A DNA stretch of 64,000 bases from Bathynomus jamesi (Eukaryota > Arthropoda > Malacostraca > Isopoda > Cirolanidae): the NCBI GenBank assembly GCA_023014485.1, contig JAJOZX010005785.1, positions 1 to 64,000 on the forward strand, read 5' to 3'. Within the stretch, counting starts at the first letter, position 1. The number at the start of each line of letters is the position of its first letter. A program made the position numbers and the translations under genes. A model generated the notes under the pieces. It worked only from the letters and a program-made list of their open reading frames with translations, did not search any database and had not been told where the DNA came from. Below, one piece after another: positions 1 to 9,539 of the stretch.

Positions 1-99
1 CAAATTATAATTAAAGCAAATGCAAATTATTTCTATTTATCTGAAAAATTATTACTATTTATCTGAAACATAAAAATATCAAGCATTAAACAAACAACT

Positions 100-590
100 T
101 ATCATGTAACATACTATAACAACATTAAACATATGCAAATATGAAGTTAAAAAAGGGAGGAGGGGCATGTGATAGGGGCAGTAAGGTAGCACATGCTTGA
201 TTTTTTAATATTTTGTTAAAGTGATAAAAAAAACCTTCTCACATAGTGTACTTTAAGAAATATTTTTTTCCCATTTAAATATATGCAAATATGAGGGTAA
301 TAAAGGGAGGAGGGGCATGTGATAGGGGTAGTAGGGTAGCACATGCTTGCGTTTTTAATATTTTGTTAAAGTGATAAAAAAAACCTTCTCACATAGTGTA
401 CTTTTTAAGAAGCAAAAATTTTTCCCATTTAAATATATGCAAATATGAGGGTAAAAAATGGGAGAGGGATATGTGCTAGGGGTAGCAGGGGTAGCACATG
501 CTTCATATTTTAATATTTGTTAAGATGATAAAATGAAACTTCTCACATAGTGTACTTTTTAAGGAATAAAAAATTGCCCATTTTCGACCC
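100..590. repeat. Three-copy tandem repeat, about 150-bp unit
   Basis: Three diverged copies of one unit lie head to tail. Each starts near atatgcaaat (131, 281 and 435, so periods of 150 and 154 bp). Each then runs through a G-rich stretch with gaggggcatgtgata, then agcacatgcttg, then ccttctcacatagtgtactt. No coding potential is visible. The array abuts the broken end of the Polinton polymerase gene and may be satellite or element-terminal sequence. Confidence 0.85.
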
Positions 591-671
591 GGCCTAATGT
601 ACATCCTTCTAAAGGTCTGGAAACACTCTAAGCATGCGCACATCATTCACGCAATAACTCACATTCATTCA

Positions 672-1095
672 TTAAAACTGTTGTGGTAGTGGTCAAACTC
701 TTCACGCTCTCCTGTATTCATACATTCATAGTTAAAGTAATGTTTGGGTGGAGGTAGTCCTACGTAATTTAAAGTTTCGTTAGTGAGGAATGTGTAAGGG
801 AAATATCCTTTTGAAACTTAGGCGGTGTGAATAATAAAGTGTCTTTAAACTGTACATTACCTCTTATTTGCATCTGTATAAGTTTGTTTCCTCTTTTCAA
901 GGGATCACCTGTAAATATCTCAGATGAATCGTGCTCAAGCAGCTCCTTATAAAGGAACTGTGTGTCAAATTTTGCCCGGTTATGGGAAAGTATATACACA
1001 GTCATTTTTTTTAACTTGTCCGCTAACTTGACAATATAGGACACAAAGAGTTTCACAGGACTGTCGTGTGCAATCGTTTTAAAACGTTTGTCCAT
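672..1095 (-). pseudogene. polB: Polinton DNA polymerase B fragment, exonuclease region
   Basis: This is part of the protein-primed family B DNA polymerase of a Polinton/Maverick element, which would copy the element's linear DNA. The minus-strand reading has a 3'-5' exonuclease-like motif SHNRAKFD, then FKDTLLFTPP, matching the second exonuclease motif region of these polymerases. After a frameshift near 770 the homology continues as PPPKHYF and GEREEFDHY to a stop near 672. The palm domain with its catalytic aspartates is absent, so the gene is 3'-truncated. It continues upstream into the zinc-binding and N-terminal pieces at 1207-2602. Family assignment rests on motif recognition and on the neighbouring Polinton genes. 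Confidence 0.75.
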
Positions 1096-1206
1096 TTACC
1101 ACATTTGTGACACTCATCACACTCAAACTCCATGCACTCATCGCAGATAGTCTGCTTACAGTTAGATGTGGGATAAACTCTTTGGTTTCAGTAATCATAT
1201 ATGTTT

Positions 1207-1593
1207 CTATATCGTAGTACACAGTTTCCAAGGGCTATTTTTAGGCTTAGCGTCTTTCATATAACATACATGCTTTACTCCAACCGCCTTATATTTCTTA
1301 TGGCATGTAGAACAGTGAATTTCATCACATTTATGCTTGAAATTCCCCCAATTATCCATCATATGAAACATACCACATTCACAGATTCTCATTTTCCTGC
1401 AAGTGCCAATTGACTTATGAAGCTCAAAACAGTTATTAGTGAAAAATGTGCGTCTGCATACATCACAGGCCCTCTTCTCAGCTTCAACCACACGGCTTTC
1501 ATATTTAGAGCTTTTACACTGTTCACATACCATGTGGCAATCCTTACAATGTTTCACTATATCATTCGCAAACTCGAGACATCCCTTACACAA
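1207..1593 (-). pseudogene. polB: Polinton polymerase B fragment, cysteine-rich zinc-binding region
   Basis: A 128-residue minus-strand reading is rich in paired cysteines and histidines: CKGC, CKDCHMVCEQC, CDVC, CECGMFH, CDEIHCSTCHKKY. These look like successive zinc knuckles. The same cysteine-rich block precedes the exonuclease domain in Polinton polymerases, and here it lies directly upstream (on the minus strand) of the exonuclease fragment. Stops between 1100 and 1206 break the frame. It could be mistaken for a host zinc-finger gene, but its position argues for the polymerase. Confidence 0.65.
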
Positions 1594-1724
1594 ATCATGA
1601 TGCCTTCCATATTTTCGACTTTTATCATAACTCGCGTAAAGGTCCCTTATATTACGGATGGGGAAATACGTTGATCCTGACAGTCTTAAAATAAGTAGGG
1701 GCCTTGTACGATCTCACACAGCTT

Positions 1725-2602
1725 TTAAAAACACACAGTCCTACGATTCATTTCCTCCTGTACTCTTCTTAGCTCTTCAGGACCCATATTACAGTCAAAC
1801 TCAAGCTTGCAATCTGAAGCTAGTTTAAGGGCACGCTGCACAACCGTACGCAACAAATTTTTGGGGCCCGTGTATTTAGCACAGTGAACATATGAGCTAA
1901 GACTACTGCCATAAAGCCGCACCACGCTCGGTGTCTATATGTCGCCTGTAAATAACTGGAGAATTGAAGTTAAGAGTATAAGTTGTGGCGCTATGACCCG
2001 CAACATGGAACATACGGTCAATATCTACGGTGAAGTTGTTCATATTGAAGGCTGTACTACTTTGAGAGGCCTGCATTATACGGCCCAAGATATATTCTAT
2101 GTCTACAGAGGCCAAGCGTCTGAATGGTATTACTACCCAAAAATCATCTACATCCCCGTCATCTGACCCGAACCCGAAGGACACCCGCGTCCTGACTTCA
2201 CGTTCGTTGCGGTTCTGAAGGGCAAACTCCACAATACGTTCAACTACACGTCGCAAACCGTGTTCAACACCATTGCTATACATGGATCCAGGGTGAACCC
2301 TGACTACGTACCGATTTCTAGTCAGGGCCGGGGTGGGGGTGGCGTTACGCACCAACTCGAATGTTATACTTTTCTCTACATCACGAGAAGCTGCTGCTAC
2401 TGTTGTGGAGAATGTACCCGGTATTTTTATTTGAGGAAGGAACTAGTGTAGGGGTTGTGTCGTAAGACGTAGATGTTTGGGGCTCTATTACTGGAGGTCT
2501 AACAACCGGCGCACTCCTGGCACGCTTTATACCTGACGTGAAAGGCACTTCAGCATGCCTCAGGTGTCGTTGGTGGGGGCTCGTCAGAGGGTCTGTATCC
2601 AA
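1725..2602 (-). pseudogene. polB: Polinton polymerase B N-terminal region, broken
   Basis: Three overlapping minus-strand readings cover the start of the polymerase gene. The first (2602-2381) is a proline/serine-rich leader. The second (2355-1903) contains TRNRYVVRVHPG and a region with GFGSDDGD. The third (1925-1725) contains YGSSLSSYVHCAK and GPEELRRVQEEMNRR. Polinton polymerases begin with this type of region (TRNRxxVRxNPG, then a GPxExRxxQ segment). Frameshifts separate the pieces. Transcription runs away from the plus-strand ATPase that starts near 2770, so the two genes are divergent with about 170 bp between them. Confidence 0.6.
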
Positions 2603-2771
2603 AACTACACCGTCATCGGGATCGCCTGTAATATCGATGATGGGGATATGATGCTCTACCTCATCGTCATTAAGGGTTCTGTGGAAGAAGAGAAAAAAAC
2701 AAGACTAAAATATAAGGAACACCACTTGTATTTTTATTATATTTTGTAAATGTTCCACTTAGGGGTGTGAC

Positions 2772-3215
2772 GTGTTAGAGGTGGATTCTGTAGAAAAACT
2801 CAGGTTCACGAGCCCGTCCAGGTGTATTATATCTGGCCCTACAGGATGTGGTAAAATTGTGTTTATGCTTAAAATCATTAAAGATTTGGGGGAGATGTTC
2901 TCAAAATTTGTGCATAAAGTTATGTGGTGCTGTTCGACGTACCAGTTAGTATTCAACGAGTACCAAGATGATATTTTGTTCCACAAAGGCGTATATGACG
3001 TTAATTCGTTAAAGGGAAATGAGAGGCTAAAGAAATACCATGAATTAATAAAAATCTATCAACGACTGCCCCTGGCAATGCAACAGATGTTTGTTAAAAA
3101 TATCGACTCCGACTTTTTAAAATGCATCTGTGAAATCTGTCTTAACGTTATAAATTGCAATGTATCAATGAAGCCTCCTCAGAGAAGGCTCGCCTACGCC
3201 GTTCCAAGAACATAA
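2772..3215 (+). pseudogene. Polinton packaging ATPase, N-terminal part, fused by deletion to a small basic protein
   Basis: The first ~100 residues match the FtsK/HerA-type (A32-like) genome-packaging ATPase of Polintons and adintoviruses. There is a P-loop GPTGCGKIVFML near residue 20; the canonical GKT/S is changed to GKI, which should impair nucleotide binding. WCCSTYQ and LFHKGV follow. The Walker B half is missing. From about 3090 the reading continues as a different Polinton protein (LKCICEICLNVINCN), so a deletion joined two genes. The reading starts with GTG and no ATG is visible, so the true start is lost. Confidence 0.75.
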
Positions 3216-3340
3216 TACGTACACTTGCTCGTAAAAGTCACACAGTGGGGAAGAAAAAACGAATTATTTTACAAAGAGGGGGGGTCATTCCTCCCCATCA
3301 TATTTTCAGTTCTGGGGCCTTTACTGGCTAGATTAATATA
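3090..3340 (+). pseudogene. Small basic Polinton protein, frameshifted
   Basis: After LKCICEICLNVINC the frame shifts at about 3190 and continues as a very basic peptide with IIRTLARKSHTVGKKKRII and then LQRGG. A short arginine/lysine-rich protein with the KKKRxIxQRGG signature is common in Polintons and adintoviruses between the ATPase and the integrase-side genes. It is probably a virion DNA-associated or core peptide, by analogy to small basic adenovirus core proteins. That role is inference. The copy is broken. Confidence 0.5.
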
Positions 3341-4022
3341 ATGAAGAAAGTGGTAGTTATTCCACACGAGGTGTATGCCTCACCGCAAAGATCAAAGAGT
3401 CCAGACACGATTCTAGAACCTCGTAAAAGCAGACTTAAAAGAATGGAGAGCGAATTGTTATCCCAATTAAAGATTGAAAAAACACCTGATGAGAAAAGAA
3501 TCTTATACCAAGAAGCTCTGCAGAAATTTCTTCACGAGTACGAAAATTATAAGAATCTGACAGAGATCCCCGTGGTTATTATGCACAGCATGGACAACGA
3601 TGAGCATGGCGACATAGGACCTGGGCCCGACGTTAGAGTTGAACAGTCAAATAATAACGGGCAGGCCGAACAACATATCGAACATGTATTAAAACCCAGT
3701 CTCCCACATACATTGAGGAATAAAGGTTTAATTCTTTATAATCTATTGAATGACGATTCCAACATACAGTTGACCGATACAGGTGAGATCAATGTGGAAG
3801 GGCTCGAATATCGTAGACATCGTCCATGATCTGGTGAGAAAGTGGGATAGTCCCTCACCATCAGGGTGGAAGCATATTAAACCAAGACTACAACAAATAA
3901 ATGTCTCCAAAACAATGATAGGAAATCTGAAAAGGCTAAAAGACTTGGAGCATGCCTCGCATGTGCCACAACTGAGAACGCCATCATTCTCTGCGGTAGC
4001 ATCTCTGAGGAGGAGAAAGTAG
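3341..4022 (+). pseudogene. Conserved Polinton protein upstream of integrase, frameshifted
   Basis: An ATG at 3341 opens 162 residues: an N-terminal segment (VVVIPHEVY), a charged helical stretch with probable coiled-coil character around residues 25-75 (ESELLSQLKIEKTPDEKR), then LRNKGLILYNLL. After a frameshift near 3800 the same protein continues to 4022 with GSNIVDIVHDLVRKW and SPSGWKHIKP. This ORF type sits just before the integrase in many Polintons; I know no established function. Two readings overlap between 3783 and 3829 because of the shift. Confidence 0.65.
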
Positions 4023-4075
4023 AGACCAAACAACAACGATCAACAACTCTCTACACCTGCCTCTAAAATACGCAA

Positions 4076-4560
4076 ATGGCTAACATATTCAGAAAACGTT
4101 ATTATGACATTTCTAGCCCAGCCTCCTACGGGGGCGTTGATAGACTGTACAGAAGTGTTTACAATGATGGAGTAGGGAAATAAGATGTTGAGAGATTTTT
4201 GCGGGGCAGGACGCTTTTACACTTCACAAGCCGGTGAGAAAAAGGTTTAAAACAGCCAAGACAACCGCGGCCTCGATTGACTCTATTTGGCAAGCGGATT
4301 TAACAGACATGCAAAGATATTCCGTGTATAATGATGGCTACCGCTACATCCTATTCAAAATAGATGTGTTTTCTAGATATCTGTGGCTAATTCCTCTGAA
4401 AAATAAATCGCCTGAAACAGTTCCTAAGCCACCAAAACGTTGATGTTGAAAGAAAACAGGATTAGTGGCTATTTTTTTACGGATATGGGGAAAGAATTTA
4501 TAGGCCGAGCTTTCAGAACATGTTGCCAGAGTTTAATATCAGTTACTACACAAGCAATTC
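4076..4560 (+). pseudogene. Polinton retroviral-type integrase, N-terminal and core part
   Basis: An rve-fold DDE integrase inserts the element into the genome. The reading starts at an ATG (4076) and has the family's ASYGGVDRLY segment, then LHKPVRKRFK (frameshifted), then the catalytic core: WQADLTDM with the first Asp, YNDGYRYILFKIDVFSRYLW, and FTDMGKEF with the second Asp. Stops lie near 4180 and 4441. At 4561 the gene is cut by a 940-bp inserted element; the third catalytic residue and the C-terminus lie beyond it at 5510-6083. It is not functional. Confidence 0.85.
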
Positions 4561-4760
4561 CAGAATGGGACGTTTTGGCGCCGACATTCTGGCGCTGCAC
4601 GTTTTGGCGCCGCCGTTTGGGGGGCCCCACCGTTTGGGCGCGGAGCCGGTTTGGCGCCGCCGTTAATTAGTATTAAGTATTAAGTAGTAATACTTGGTTA
4701 TTAACCTGAAGTGCTGTCTGTCTTTTCAGATAAGCTGTGTTGTTGCCCTTAATAGCATAA

Positions 4761-4955
4761 ATGTCTGAAAATATATCAAGTAAGAAAGGGAAACAGAAGT
4801 TTTCACATAATGGATATTTGTATGTATTTGATAAATGTAGCAAGCGCGACCCTTCGTTACTTTTTTGGCGGTGCGAGCAAAAGAGTCAGTGTATTATAAG
4901 GTGTATATATAATATGGGTACTTTTCCGTTATCTGCCCCCTTGACGATTGGTTAG
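4761..4955 (+). pseudogene. FLYWCH-type zinc-finger fragment inside the fold-back element
   Basis: An ATG at 4761 opens a 64-residue reading with the FLYWCH pattern: a KGKQKF start, NGYLYVFDKC, then FWRCEQKSQC, with the WxC and later Cys of the zinc-binding motif. FLYWCH fingers commonly form the N-terminus of Mutator-like transposases. The reading ends where the central palindromic module begins, so only the first exon-like part remains. The other arm (5305 back to 5140, minus strand) carries an inverted, slightly diverged copy. Confidence 0.6.
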
Positions 4956-5137
4956 GTTAAGTCGTGAAATTTTTGTTAAAACTAACGAAAATATCACGAC
5001 TTAACCTAACCAATCGTCAAGGGCGTACAATTGACCTAACCGGGCAGTGACGATTGGTTAGGTTAAGTTCTGATATTTTTGTTAGTTTTAACGAAAATAT
5101 CATGACTGAACCTAACCAATCGTCAATGGGGCAGATA
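4949..5137. repeat. Two copies of the palindromic cgattggttagg module
   Basis: Each copy is an inverted repeat with arms of about 45 nt: ttgacgattggttagg and aagtcgtg, then A/T-rich atattttcgttag, with the mirror on the other side. Copy 1 spans about 4951-5022 and copy 2 about 5049-5135. They are separated by a short linker with cgtacaattgacctaacc. The same module recurs at 12446-12555, 14472-14555 and 48531-48620 inside other transposons. Confidence 0.85.
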
Positions 5138-5509
5138 ACGGAAAAGTACCCATATTATATATACACCTTATAATACACTGACTCTTTTGCTCGCCTGCCA
5201 ACAAAGTAACGAAGGGTCGCGCTTGCTACATTTATCAAACACACAAATATCCATTATGTGAAAACTTCTATTTCCCTTTCTTACTTGATATATTTTCAGA
5301 CATTTATGCTATTAAGGGCAACAACACAACTTATCTGAAAAGACAGACAGCACTTCAGGTTAATAACCAAGTATTACTACTTAATACTTAATACTAATTA
5401 ACGGCGGCGCCAAACCGGCTCCGGGCCCAAACGGCGGCGCCCAAACGGTGGCGCCCAAACGGCGGCGCCAAAACGTCCAGCGCCAAAACGTCCTAGATGG
5501 AAGCAATTC

Positions 5510-6083
5510 TATACATAAGGCCTCTTTAGCTGAAAGCGTTCAAAGTACCATAAAGGAACGCATGTATCGCTATTTTACACATAAACACACATACAGATAT
5601 ACAGACATTCTGGAGTCACTGGCATCATCATACAACCGATCACACCACCGGGCGATTGGGACAACACCTAACGAGATTTTAGAAAGAGGTTCGCACGCAG
5701 AGCGTGATGTGCGAAGAGATTTTCATAGAACAACGCCACGTTGTGCGTTTCAAAACCAGTGATTATGTAAGGCTGTAGCGAAAGGATTTGAGCAAGGCTG
5801 GGCACGTGAGATTTTTAAAGTTAGGGCTATGAGACCTAACGACGAGAAAATGCTGTATTACGTTGAAGATTTGAATGGAGAAGAAATTGCAGGAGCGTTT
5901 TACGGCGAGGAGCTACAGAAAGTGACATTTGCTTTAGAAAAAAACGTTTAAAATTGAAAACATTTTAGGCAACAAAGGTTCAGGAAAGAGAAAAATGTAC
6001 CTGGTGAAATGGATGGGATACCCAGAAAGTTTCAATACCTATATAAAAGCTGATGCAGTAATGAAGCTTAAACTGTATGCAAC
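5510..6083 (+). pseudogene. Polinton integrase, C-terminal part with chromodomain
   Basis: This continues the integrase after the inserted element. It holds KASLAES with the third catalytic acid, then TIKERMYRYFTH and SYNRSHHRAIG of the core, a degraded linker (DYVRL and further segments in another frame, 5760-5940), and finally a chromodomain-like MYLVKWMGYPESFNTYI at 5995-6045. A C-terminal chromodomain that may steer integration to heterochromatin is typical of Polinton integrases. The expected stop after the chromodomain is lost, and the capsid gene begins at 6084. Confidence 0.85.
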
Positions 6084-6908
6084 ATGGCACCTAACCATTT
6101 CTACGTCACACTCCCGTCCTCTTCTCTATTTGTACATCCTAACAACACCCTGGCCAACTTTGCAACAGAGCTCCATTGACCCATTGAATTGGGTTGTGAT
6201 ACGTATGAGGTTGGAATATGCGAAATACAGTTGGATAACCTTTTTTTAAGTAATGATTATAAAGAAACCGTTTTTACGATTCTTAGAGACTGTAATGAGT
6301 GTGAAAAGAAGGGTAACTCGGGATGAAACTATGCGTACCGTCCTGAGTGGGGTTGCAATGTATTACACTACCGTAGTAATACTAGGCCCGGGCCGCTATG
6401 GTGCGGCCGAGGATGTTGTGAGAGACTTAAACGTAAATTTTAAAAGCTCAAATCTTACAGATGATTTAGTATACGAAATCGTAAACAATGATCCCATGCA
6501 TATATTCTGATCCTAAAATCACAGGCTAACAGAAATATTAAAGACAAAGGAGTGTTCAAAATTACAACCGATGGCCGTTATGGAGCTGCCATCCAAAGAG
6601 ATACCTTTCACGAGACACAACATGACTTGTCCAGTATAATGTATCAGTTGAAATTGGAGAAATTGAGTGATGGCTATACACCTCCAGACCTGTGCTATAT
6701 TTGTGCATGTGCCAGCTGCATTGCTCACATCCACAACCATAGAGGGAAGAGCTTGAGCATTACATATGACAAACCTCACTATGTGAATGTCGCGACTAAT
6801 CTATCAACCAATATCTCAATATATATAAAAACGATTGAGGGAAAAAGTTTCCCATTCGGTGATGGGAGCTTAACAGTGAAGCTGCAATTTCGACGCACTG
6901 AGTTATAA
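6084..6908 (+). pseudogene. Polinton penton-like minor capsid protein, copy A
   Basis: The ATG at 6084 opens with PNHFYVTLPS and continues YEVGICEIQL, the hallmark start of the Polinton/adintovirus minor capsid protein, a single jelly-roll penton homologue that would occupy capsid vertices. Frameshifts and stops interrupt about 6170-6540. From 6552 the C-terminal half reads openly to 6908: VFKITTDGRYGAA, HNHRGKSLSITYDKPHYVNV, then TIEGKSFPFGDGSLTV and a final FRRTEL. The core-protein gene starts at the stop codon. Paralogous copies lie at 41865-42131 and 60418-61070. Confidence 0.8.
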
Positions 6909-7262
6909 TGGAACGAAAGCCTTTCACACCTATCGAGATGTAGGATACCAGCTTGAGAGTGGGCTTGGGTCCATTTTTTCAACTATACTACGCACGACTG
7001 TCCCCTACCTGAAGAGAGAAGCCAGATACCTCAGGAGAAAAGCGCTACAATCAGGTCTTAACACGGTAGAAGACATAATGGCAGGGGCTAAACCTTAAAA
7101 GCTCTAAAAAACCACTTAAAGTGTACACGGGACGAAATCATCAAATATGCAAAGAGAAAAATGGGGTGGTCGGAAGAAGAAGAAGAGGGCTGTCCGGAGG
7201 AAGGGATTACCAGCACGTGGCGTTAAACGTAAAAGGAGATAAAACAGAATTGTTCTAAGCGC
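6908..7262 (+). pseudogene. Polinton basic core protein, copy A
   Basis: The reading starts MERKPF directly at the penton stop and is frameshifted several times. It is recognised by alignment to the better copies at 42130-42531 and 61070-61450, which read GSGLxSIFSTILRTAVP, then GRKALQSGLNT, then a lysine/arginine-rich tail. A glycine-rich hydrophobic N-terminus plus a basic tail suggests a minor core protein comparable to adenovirus pVI/pX-type proteins; that comparison is inference. Conserved order: penton, this gene, major capsid. Confidence 0.6.
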
Positions 7263-7376
7263 CTGAAACCTATGGTTAACCATTTTTTTTAACTGATATA
7301 AGCTAAACACATTGCTCTCATGATTCATAGGCTGTTTACTACTTGTCGAGAGAGGTGGCACTATTTCTGACTCGTC

Positions 7377-8679
7377 ATGCCACGCTTTATCCATTCGTGC
7401 AGTTCCCAATGTTGTAAATCGGAGCTGTCCCTCTTTGACATGCCCCCAACTTAAGTTTCTATTGAGCACAGTGACTTTATTACAATTAATCCGTTAAACA
7501 CAATTAGTTCCCCGAGTGCTCCTATAGAATTCGTGATACCCAGGTCAGGCCCTTACTTTTTTGATGCAAGCTGCGTGGACATGTACACTAAACTACGTAC
7601 AGCCTATTCTGATGGAACGAACTGCGATGACAAATATGCTGTATATCCTGAAACCAACTTTCTGCACTCCATATTCAACCAGTGTGACGTATATTTAAAT
7701 CAGGTGAACATCTCGGCAGGAACAGGGTACTATCACCTAGGAGCCTATCTGGGAAATGTGCTGAACTTTTCCAAAGAAGCGAAGGATACCTTTTTAAGTG
7801 CCGGGGGCTTTTATCAGACTGAAGACGAAAGTAGTATATAGGACAAATTTAAAAATTCTAAAAAGAAGAAATATGAGTGTTTTGGACGCCTGCATATAGA
7901 CTTCACATTCCAGGAAAGGTTGCTTGTGAATGGGGTCGATATGAAAATAAAGCTCACCCTCACGAATCCTGAGATCTGTTTAAATCTGGGAGCTGATCAA
8001 GAAGATGGTGCAAAACCCGTGGTGATTCATATTATGGAAACATACCTTCGCGTACACCGTGTAAAATTAAGTTCAACAAAACAAATAGAAATTGAGAAAA
8101 AGTTAATACATGCCACAGTAAAATACCCAATTAACAGAGTACAGATCAACCTATACACAGTGCCAGCAGGGTTGGCCTCGAAACAGATAGAAAACGCGCC
8201 CTGTGAGTTCTTCCTAAAAGGATATTAATTGGAATGCAGGAACACGCTTCGGTGAATGGAAAATATAAAAAGAACGCCTTTAAATTCGAGAATTTCGGCC
8301 TTAAAAATATAACTCTGTACGTTAATGGCTTTGCGTTGGGAGGAACATTAGATACGGACTGCTCATCACACATACACTGTGTTCCCGCTTTGCTCGAGAG
8401 CATATGTAATCTGGCCCATATTGCCAGTGGTTGTGATGAGCTTGAGATTGGGGTAACGCAGAAAGAATTCATCGATCAATTTAACCTTTATCCTTTTGAC
8501 ATCACACTTGACTTATCTGTTAGTGTAAACACACATTTAAGTCCACACAGAGTGAAAACATCTCAGTCAGACTCGAATTCGCCAAGTCGATAGACGCGCC
8601 TATTAGTGTACTAGTATACCTCGAATCACAAGCCCTAATAGAAATTGACAGATTTAGGAGCGTTGTCACTGACTTTTAA
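7377..8679 (+). pseudogene. Polinton major capsid protein, copy A
   Basis: This is the double jelly-roll major capsid protein of Polintons/adintoviruses. The ATG at 7377 gives a start with FIHSCSSQCCKSE, then EFVIPRSGPYFFD, FLHSIFNQCDVYLN, LLVNGVDMKIKL and NPEICLNL, the conserved core of the family. Internal stops occur near 7445, 7841 and 8228. The C-terminal part (8234-8679) holds VNGKYKKNAFKFENFGL and TQKEFIDQFNLYPFDI and ends VVTDF, one base before the protease ATG. The full length of about 430 codons is close to the family size. Copies B, C and D lie at 42612, 61544 and 38420. Confidence 0.85.
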
Positions 8680-8680
8680 A

Positions 8681-8905
8681 ATGGACGCGAATACACTTCA
8701 GAGAGTAATGAATAGTGAACGAATTACACTCTCCAAATTTATCGGTGTGTTTGCGGAGAATGAAACATTGAAATTTTCAACTACGAAAAAATGCGGCGGT
8801 CTTATTGTAAACACGGATATTACTGGTGGTGAAGGGATTCATTGGATAGCTATCTACGTTAAAAATAGGGACACTACTCTGTCCCTGAATATGGACTGTC
8901 CCTGA
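8681..8905 (+). pseudogene. Polinton adenain-like cysteine protease, copy A, truncated
   Basis: The maturation protease is homologous to adenovirus protease (C48/C5 fold). The ATG at 8681 follows the capsid stop. The reading has LSKFIGVFAENETL and the catalytic histidine in GIHWIAIY. Family homology ends at about 8880, where a Penelope-like element is inserted; the last residues to 8905 are element sequence. The acidic, glutamine and cysteine catalytic positions are missing here; the Gln and Cys survive in copies C and D. Confidence 0.8.
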
Positions 8906-9308
8906 ATAGTTTATCAAACTTCGAATCCAGGTCTCGTTTAACTGACACCAAAGAAAAATTTTTGCAAGAATGAACGTAATCTAAAATCTTCGTAAGTGTA
9001 AAATTGTTAAAATTAGGAAAAGGTTTAATCGCTCTCATAAAAAACCCAAAAGTGGTTCTCACCCTGTAAAAAGCTTGGTGTTTGGAAAACTTAACCAAGT
9101 CAATCCTATTAATTAAAACGTGTTCAGCACAAGGTGGAAAAGGATTTGAAGGGTCAACCTGAGTAGAACCAAAAGCCAAGGATTTAGGTAAAATCTTGTT
9201 CTTTAAAAATTATATAAAAAGCCCAACTGCAATTTTGTTTTATGGCCTTCAATCACAGCATTAAACGAGACCTGGATTCGAAGTTTGATAAACTATTCAG
9301 GGACAGTC
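8884..9308 (-). pseudogene. Inverted N-terminal fragment of the Penelope-like element
   Basis: The minus strand reads an N-terminal Penelope-like segment (9179-8877) with ILDYVHSCKNFSLVSVKRDL and KFDKLFRDSP. The plus strand at 9243-9308 repeats KRDLDSKFDKLFRDSPWFKF, which runs on into the main body after the mini-element at 9324-9539. Partial inverted copies at the 5' end are usual for Penelope-like elements. This block is the left junction with the Polinton protease. Confidence 0.6.
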
Positions 9309-9323
9309 CATGGTTTAAATTTA

Positions 9324-9539
9324 TGCAAAAAACTTCACTTTTCTCCGTGAAGGTCAAATTATGATAATAAAAACCCACTCTAATAGACAGAGTTTATTTC
9401 CACAACAGTTTCCATGCCCACTGGCATCCTCTTCGGGTGGATACAGAAAAGCATTTTCCTGTATCCACCCGAAGAGAATACCAGTGGACATCGAAACTGG
9501 TGTGGAAATAAACTGTCTATTAGAGTGGGTTTTTAATAT
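9324..9539. mobile_element. 216-bp palindromic mini-element of Penelope type, with target duplication
   Basis: The insertion is flanked by a perfect 15-bp direct repeat, catggtttaaattta (9309-9323 and 9540-9554), and it interrupts the Penelope reading exactly between two copies of WFKF. It has a short hairpin leader (cttcac ... gtgaag, 9330-9353), then two inverted arms of about 90 bp. Each arm carries a hammerhead-like core. The same sequence forms the end of the Penelope-like element at 58845-60417, so this is probably a non-autonomous derivative of that family. It encodes no protein. Confidence 0.8.
9397..9510. ncRNA. Two hammerhead-ribozyme-like motifs in inverted orientation
   Basis: On the plus strand (about 9461-9510) the order is tccac, ccgaaga, a hairpin, gaaac, tggtgtgga. 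On the minus strand (9444-9397) the same architecture appears with hairpin gatgcc-agtg-ggcat. Stem I would be tccac/gtgga, stem II the hairpin, stem III only two base pairs. U4 of the hammerhead core is replaced by C and one extra base precedes stem II, so self-cleavage activity is uncertain. See 11868-11925 and 46951-46990 for related motifs. Confidence 0.5.

Larger units (their letters stand above)
4561..5500. mobile_element. Mutator-like fold-back element inserted in the Polinton integrase
   Basis: The 940-bp element is nearly a perfect giant palindrome. Both ends carry GC-rich tandem units built on ggcgcc and aaaacg (4568-4665 and 5401-5493). The arms continue as inverted copies for about 300 bp, and two copies of the cgattggttagg palindrome sit in the middle. 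The direct repeat aagcaattc (4552-4560 and 5501-5509) is a clear 9-bp target duplication; removing element plus one copy rejoins the integrase frame. A 9-bp duplication, long repetitive inverted ends and a FLYWCH-finger fragment all point to the Mutator (MULE) group, non-autonomous. The outermost 7-8 bp of the two ends do not match each other. Confidence 0.8.

Noticed and set aside
1207..1593. Independent host zinc-finger gene
   Set aside because: It lies collinear with the polymerase fragments of the Polinton, and such a cysteine-rich block is part of that polymerase.
4949..5137. Telomere repeats (ttaggttagg)
   Set aside because: Only one to two imperfect units occur, always within the same palindromic module, not in arrays.
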